A stretch of 64,000 bases of DNA from an uncultured Spirochaetota bacterium (GTDB lineage Bacteria; Spirochaetota; UBA4802; UBA5550), in contig CALMRZ010000016.1 in assembly GCA_937872225.1 (NCBI GenBank), positions 1 through 64,000 of the forward strand, written 5' to 3'. The notes under the pieces were generated by a model. That model was not told the DNA's origin. It did not search any database and saw only the letters and a program-made list of their open reading frames with translations. Position 1 is the first letter of the stretch, and every line of letters begins with the position of its first letter. Positions 60,766-64,000 of this stretch are shown here, piece after piece. A program made the translations under genes and the position numbers.

Positions 60766-62322
60766 ATGTTTTCGAAAATCAATGACTACTTTCTCGGCGT
60801 CTATCGTGATTCAAGCTATATCCTGAAGCAGAAATCGCGGATAATCCTCACCATAGCGCTGATCATCTTCAGCATCGTGCCTGTCGTTATCGTCATGAAC
60901 ATCGCGACGGGGCAGGTGGCTCTTGAGCTCAATGCTCCCCTGGTCATGGTCATGGCCATGGTGCTGATCGCCATATATTTCCTCAAAAGGGGTAAATATG
61001 TCATTGCCGCGCATATGCTCCTGACTATCACCCTTCTTGCCGTTTGGGCCACGCTCTTTCTTGATGAAAGTAAAAGCTCGATCGTCGTTCTGGATACGAT
61101 TATCTACATTCCGGGTATCCTGGTGCTGACTCCCCTGGTGGTGTCCAGGAAAAAAATGGTCATCCTGCTGTATGCGGGGGTCAATCTGTTGATATTTGTT
61201 CTTTTTTTTCTGCTGATGTCTGACAGGTTCAAGCTGGATGACACTTCATCCATAGATTACCTGGTGGACAGCGCCATTACGATTGTTTTCGTAGGTCTCA
61301 TATCCTACCAGATCTTCAAGATAAACAAGACGGCCCTCGACCGCACGGAAGAACAGGCGAAGAAGAACGAGGACCAGTACAAGGTCATCAAGGGCCTCTA
61401 TGATTCCATCAAGGACGTGTCCGAGAAGCTCACTGACAATTCCGGCCAGCTCTCGAAGGAGTCCGACTCCTTCTCCATTCAGTCCCAGAGCCAGGCATCG
61501 GCCATCGAGCAGATAACCGCCACGTCCGAGGAGATATCCAGCGGCGTCGATATGGTGTCCGACAGCGTGGTGCGCCAGTACACCAGCATGGTGTCCCTCA
61601 CCGGGAACATTGAGAACCTGTCCGGCACGGTCCGGGAGATCGCCGCACGGATCCAGAAGGCCTTCGCCCTGACCGACGAGGTCTCCGGAGTCGCCAACCG
61701 CGGCGGCGACGTCCTGAGCGCCATGAGCGCGAGCTTCACGAAGGTGAACGAAAGCTCCGGCCAGATGACCGGCATCGTGGGAATGATCGGCGATATATCG
61801 GACAAGACGAACCTCCTCAGCCTGAACGCCGCCATCGAGGCCGCCCGGGCCGGCGAGGCCGGCCGCGGCTTTGCCGTGGTGGCGGACGAGATATCCAAGC
61901 TGGCCGACCAGACCGCGGCGAGCATCAAGGAGATCGACGGGCTCATCAAGGCTAACGTCGAAGAGATAGGCCGCGGCATGGCCAACGTCGAGTCGACGGT
62001 GGCCATGATCATGAAGATCATTTCCGGCGTAAGCGCCATCAGCACCGAGATACGGGAGATCTCGCAGCAGATGGAAAACCAGAAGGAGATCAACCGCAGG
62101 GTCATCGAAGAGGCCGGTGCGGTCATGAACATGTCCGACGAGATCAAGAAGTCGATGGCCGACCAGAAGGCCTCCATGAGCGAGATCGTGAGGTCCATCA
62201 CCAGCCTGAATGAGATCACCCAGGTCTACTCCGAGGGGGCCCGGAGGCTTTCGAAGAGTTCCCGGGGCCTGGACCGCATGGTGCAGGACCTCCACGGCAT
62301 GGCCCAGATCATTGATGATTAA
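60766..62322 (+). CDS. Methyl-accepting chemotaxis protein with 6TM sensor
   Basis: A 518-residue transducer without a Cache or other periplasmic domain. Residues about 25-185 are six helices homologous to those at 29413 and 51739 (FLGVYRDSSYILKQKSR; FLKRGKYVIAAHM). A short linker leads directly to the signalling domain, whose tip is DKTNLLSLNAAIEAARAGEAG with FAVVADEISKLADQTA. No HAMP domain is obvious. Start at ATG 60766 without a clear ribosome-binding site; CGGGGCGAG lies upstream. It couples an unknown membrane-level signal to chemotaxis. Confidence 0.94.
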   Translation: MFSKINDYFLGVYRDSSYILKQKSRIILTIALIIFSIVPVVIVMNIATGQVALELNAPLVMVMAMVLIAIYFLKRGKYVIAAHMLLTITLLAVWATLFLDESKSSIVVLDTIIYIPGILVLTPLVVSRKKMVILLYAGVNLLIFVLFFLLMSDRFKLDDTSSIDYLVDSAITIVFVGLISYQIFKINKTALDRTEEQAKKNEDQYKVIKGLYDSIKDVSEKLTDNSGQLSKESDSFSIQSQSQASAIEQITATSEEISSGVDMVSDSVVRQYTSMVSLTGNIENLSGTVREIAARIQKAFALTDEVSGVANRGGDVLSAMSASFTKVNESSGQMTGIVGMIGDISDKTNLLSLNAAIEAARAGEAGRGFAVVADEISKLADQTAASIKEIDGLIKANVEEIGRGMANVESTVAMIMKIISGVSAISTEIREISQQMENQKEINRRVIEEAGAVMNMSDEIKKSMADQKASMSEIVRSITSLNEITQVYSEGARRLSKSSRGLDRMVQDLHGMAQIIDD

Positions 62323-62453
62323 GAATGCATGCCGGCAGTGGATGGGCGCGCGTCCCCGTACTATTTCAGGCATACCGCATAAAATCCTTGAATTAATGGG
62401 ATCCCTCCGCGAGAAATGGCTTTCTGTACATTGTTCACAGGCCGGATATACCT

Positions 62454-63155
62454 ATGAGAAACCGTTTCTTTCACGATGAACTGCCAAAAGCGTTGATCGC
62501 CTTTTTCGATCTGGACGAGACCATAACCGACGCGGACACGGATTCCCTCTGGGCCTCGTGGCGGTCCCGCCGTCACCTGAAGGGATGGGTCGAGCGGGCA
62601 TGGCTCTCGAAGCTCTACCGGGACTTCCGTCGGGGCGGGATGAGCATCGAAGAATACATGCTCTACCAGAAATTCCGCATCGGCAGACTCGCGGCCGATG
62701 AGTTCCGGGCGATGGGGGAGGATTTTTTCAAGGATGCCGGGCGGCGCCACGTGTACCGGGAAGCGGCGGACCTGATCAGGAGGCTGAAGCAAAACGGGTG
62801 CCGGGTCGTTCTCCTGACGGCGCAGAACGAATGCATAGCCGGGCCCTATGCGCGATACCTCGACATGAATGACATGATCGCCAATCGTTTCCATGATGAC
62901 GGCGTCCGTTTCACCGAGCCGGTCAGGCCGTACAGCTTCGGGGAGGGCAAGGTGGAACTGGGGAAGCGCTACGCCGCCGAAGCGGGCGTCGCCCTCGGCC
63001 GCTGCGCCTTTTTCGGGGACAGCATTTATGACGCGCCCTTCCTGGAAATGGTTGGATTTCCCTGCGCGGTAAACCCGGACCGCCTCCTGGAGGCGCGGGC
63101 CCGGGACAGGAACTGGCCTATTGCCCGTTTCAGCGGCCTGCACGTGGAGGGATAA
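62454..63155 (+). CDS. HAD-IB phosphatase (SerB-like)
   Basis: A 233-residue HAD-superfamily subclass IB hydrolase. FFDLDETITDADT is motif I (nucleophile and acid Asp), VVLLTAQNE motif II (Thr), and AFFGDSIYDAPFLEMVG motif III/IV. The small helical cap follows motif I. Such enzymes dephosphorylate phosphoserine, phosphoethanolamine or lipid head-group precursors. The substrate is unknown. No good ribosome-binding site precedes the ATG. Confidence 0.9.
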   Translation: MRNRFFHDELPKALIAFFDLDETITDADTDSLWASWRSRRHLKGWVERAWLSKLYRDFRRGGMSIEEYMLYQKFRIGRLAADEFRAMGEDFFKDAGRRHVYREAADLIRRLKQNGCRVVLLTAQNECIAGPYARYLDMNDMIANRFHDDGVRFTEPVRPYSFGEGKVELGKRYAAEAGVALGRCAFFGDSIYDAPFLEMVGFPCAVNPDRLLEARARDRNWPIARFSGLHVEG

Positions 63156-63162
63156 TACTATC

Positions 63163-63717
63163 ATGGCGGATGATGCAATCAGGAAGCTGACGCACCAGGA
63201 GCTGAAAACCGCCCGCCCCTCCCTTGAGGAACTGGGGAAGATGAAGCGGTTCCCGGTGACCGTGGTGTGCGAGGACATACGGAGCCTCTACAACGTGGGT
63301 TCCATCTTCCGGACATCCGACGGCGCCGGCATCGAGAAGCTCTACCTGTGCGGCTATACGGGCCATCCTCCGCGGCCGGAGATAGACAAGACCGCCCTCG
63401 GGAGCGTGGAAAGCGTTCCCTGGGAATACCGGCCGAACCAGTTTGAGGTGGTCCGCGGCCTCAGGGGCAGTGGTTACCGGATCGTGGCCCTGGAGCACAC
63501 CGGCCGGAGTGTCTCCTATGATGAAACACGGTATGAATTTCCCCTCTGCCTGGTCCTGGGCAACGAGGTGAAGGGCATTACCGATGAACTGCTGTCCCTG
63601 TGCGACATGGCGGTGGATATTCCGATGCATGGCCTGAAACAGTCCCTTAATGTCACCGTGGCCTATGGCATAGCGGTCTATCACCTGGCCGGTTTATGCA
63701 AAAAATCCGGGTTATAA
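63163..63717 (+). CDS. SpoU/TrmH-family RNA 2'-O-methyltransferase
   Basis: A 184-residue SPOUT-fold methyltransferase acting on tRNA or rRNA with S-adenosylmethionine. NVGSIFRTSDGAGIEKLYL (motif 1), CLVLGNEVKGI (motif 2) and IPMHGLKQSLNVTVAYGIAV (motif 3, knot) are all present. ATG 63163 was chosen, with GGAGGG 12 bases before it; the longer frame to 63121 is not family-like. It starts seven bases after the HAD stop, so the two are probably co-transcribed. Confidence 0.93.
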   Translation: MADDAIRKLTHQELKTARPSLEELGKMKRFPVTVVCEDIRSLYNVGSIFRTSDGAGIEKLYLCGYTGHPPRPEIDKTALGSVESVPWEYRPNQFEVVRGLRGSGYRIVALEHTGRSVSYDETRYEFPLCLVLGNEVKGITDELLSLCDMAVDIPMHGLKQSLNVTVAYGIAVYHLAGLCKKSGL

Positions 63718-63945
63718 AAAAAAATTAATTTCCCGTTGACGGATATCCCTCCAAAATTAAGCTTTACACTCTGCTGTTCCGGTGTGGTAAAATTCATATA
63801 TAAACAATGGTTTCTGGCTGAATTGAAGCGATGCGGCATTACAGGATTTGCTGTAGTGCCCTGATTGATGGTTTTTCCCTGCCGTTTCCGGCACAGGGAT
63901 AATTGAGAAAAAAATAATCTATACTATAAATCATATCGAGGCACT
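63718..63945 (+). promoter_or_regulatory. AT-rich leader before rfbA
   Basis: Weak promoter candidates: TTTACA then TAAAAT at 19 bases near 63765, and a perfect -10 TATACT at 63920-63925 without a matching -35. No hairpin terminator with a clear T-run is seen after the methyltransferase gene. Confidence 0.4.
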
Positions 63946-64000
63946 ATGAAAGGTATAATTTTAGCCGGCGGTTCCGGGACGAGGTTGTATCCCATAACAC
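63946..64000 (+). CDS. rfbA: Glucose-1-phosphate thymidylyltransferase, N-terminus (cut by window edge)
   Basis: ATG 63946 with GAGG four bases before it. The 18 visible residues, MKGIILAGGSGTRLYPIT, are the diagnostic nucleotide-binding start of RfbA/RmlA-type sugar nucleotidyltransferases, the first enzyme of dTDP-rhamnose synthesis for O-antigen. Other NDP-sugar pyrophosphorylases share similar starts, so the exact member is likely but not certain. Confidence 0.8.
   Translation, partial: MKGIILAGGSGTRLYPIT

Overview
The window looks like a chromosomal segment of a free-living, motile, diderm bacterium that is most probably a spirochaete. It is about 60% G+C by eye. Four things point that way. 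A fliK-flgD-flgE hook operon encodes a FlgE with Lys166 and Cys179, the same 13-residue spacing as the Lys/Cys pair that forms the lysinoalanine hook crosslink in Treponema. SpoIIE-type phosphatases, membrane sensors and chemoreceptors are unusually dense. There are many lipoproteins and secreted proteins of unknown role. RRM-type RNA-binding proteins are present. The phylum assignment is an inference, since no rRNA lies in the window.

Layout. 1-650: the tail of an AT-rich chemoreceptor-like gene and a DUF4321-like membrane protein. 1-8.3 kb: a compact housekeeping run, rpsB-tsf-pyrH-frr-uppS-cdsA-dxr-rseP (translation, UMP kinase, ribosome recycling, envelope lipid and isoprenoid synthesis, site-2 protease). 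8.6-13 kb: a membrane adenylate/guanylate cyclase, a MaoC hydratase, an HU-like protein, an RRM protein, a crotonase and a beta-helix lipoprotein. 13.5-17.2 kb: a Cache chemoreceptor and a Notum/pectin-acetylesterase-like lipoprotein. 17.6-20.7 kb (minus): a translationally overlapping GAF/HD-GYP, rhodanese and MauE operon. 20.9-25.8 kb: an unrecognised protein paired with a cNMP-binding SpoIIE phosphatase, a Cys-containing coiled-coil secreted protein, a broken AMP-ligase and an XRE-cupin regulator. 26-29.2 kb: isocitrate dehydrogenase and tandem START-like secreted proteins. 29.4-36.3 kb: a hybrid histidine kinase, an SPFH protein, a double flavodoxin-fold protein and two secreted or outer-membrane proteins. 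36.8-41.4 kb: a RluD-type synthase, a second RRM protein, 3-hydroxyacyl-CoA dehydrogenase, a mirror-symmetric cysteine lipoprotein, trpS and a DUF2892 protein. 41.5-47.4 kb (minus): flgE, flgD, fliK and a triple-PAS HATPase protein. 47.7-49.8 kb: a neutral-ceramidase-like lipoprotein. 50-62.3 kb: a signalling island around a four-gene catabolic operon. 62.4-64 kb: a HAD phosphatase, a SpoU methyltransferase and the start of rfbA.

The most interesting structure is 50.0-62.3 kb. A kinase, class II aldolase, class III aminotransferase and MFS transporter operon is bracketed on each side by one 7TM-sensor protein and one 6TM-sensor protein. The two 7TM sensors are homologous to each other, and so are the two 6TM sensors, but their outputs differ: AraC-type DNA binding, SpoIIE phosphatase, SpoIIE phosphatase and chemoreceptor. 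A third copy of the 6TM sensor, at 29.4 kb, is fused to a histidine kinase and receiver. This suggests that two undescribed membrane sensor modules are shuffled among transcription, partner-switching, phosphorelay and chemotaxis outputs. Other notable points are a ceramidase with Thr in place of the expected nucleophilic Ser, a small lipoprotein with exactly mirror-symmetric cysteines, several short genes below normal calling limits, and G/C-rich palindromic repeats between genes.
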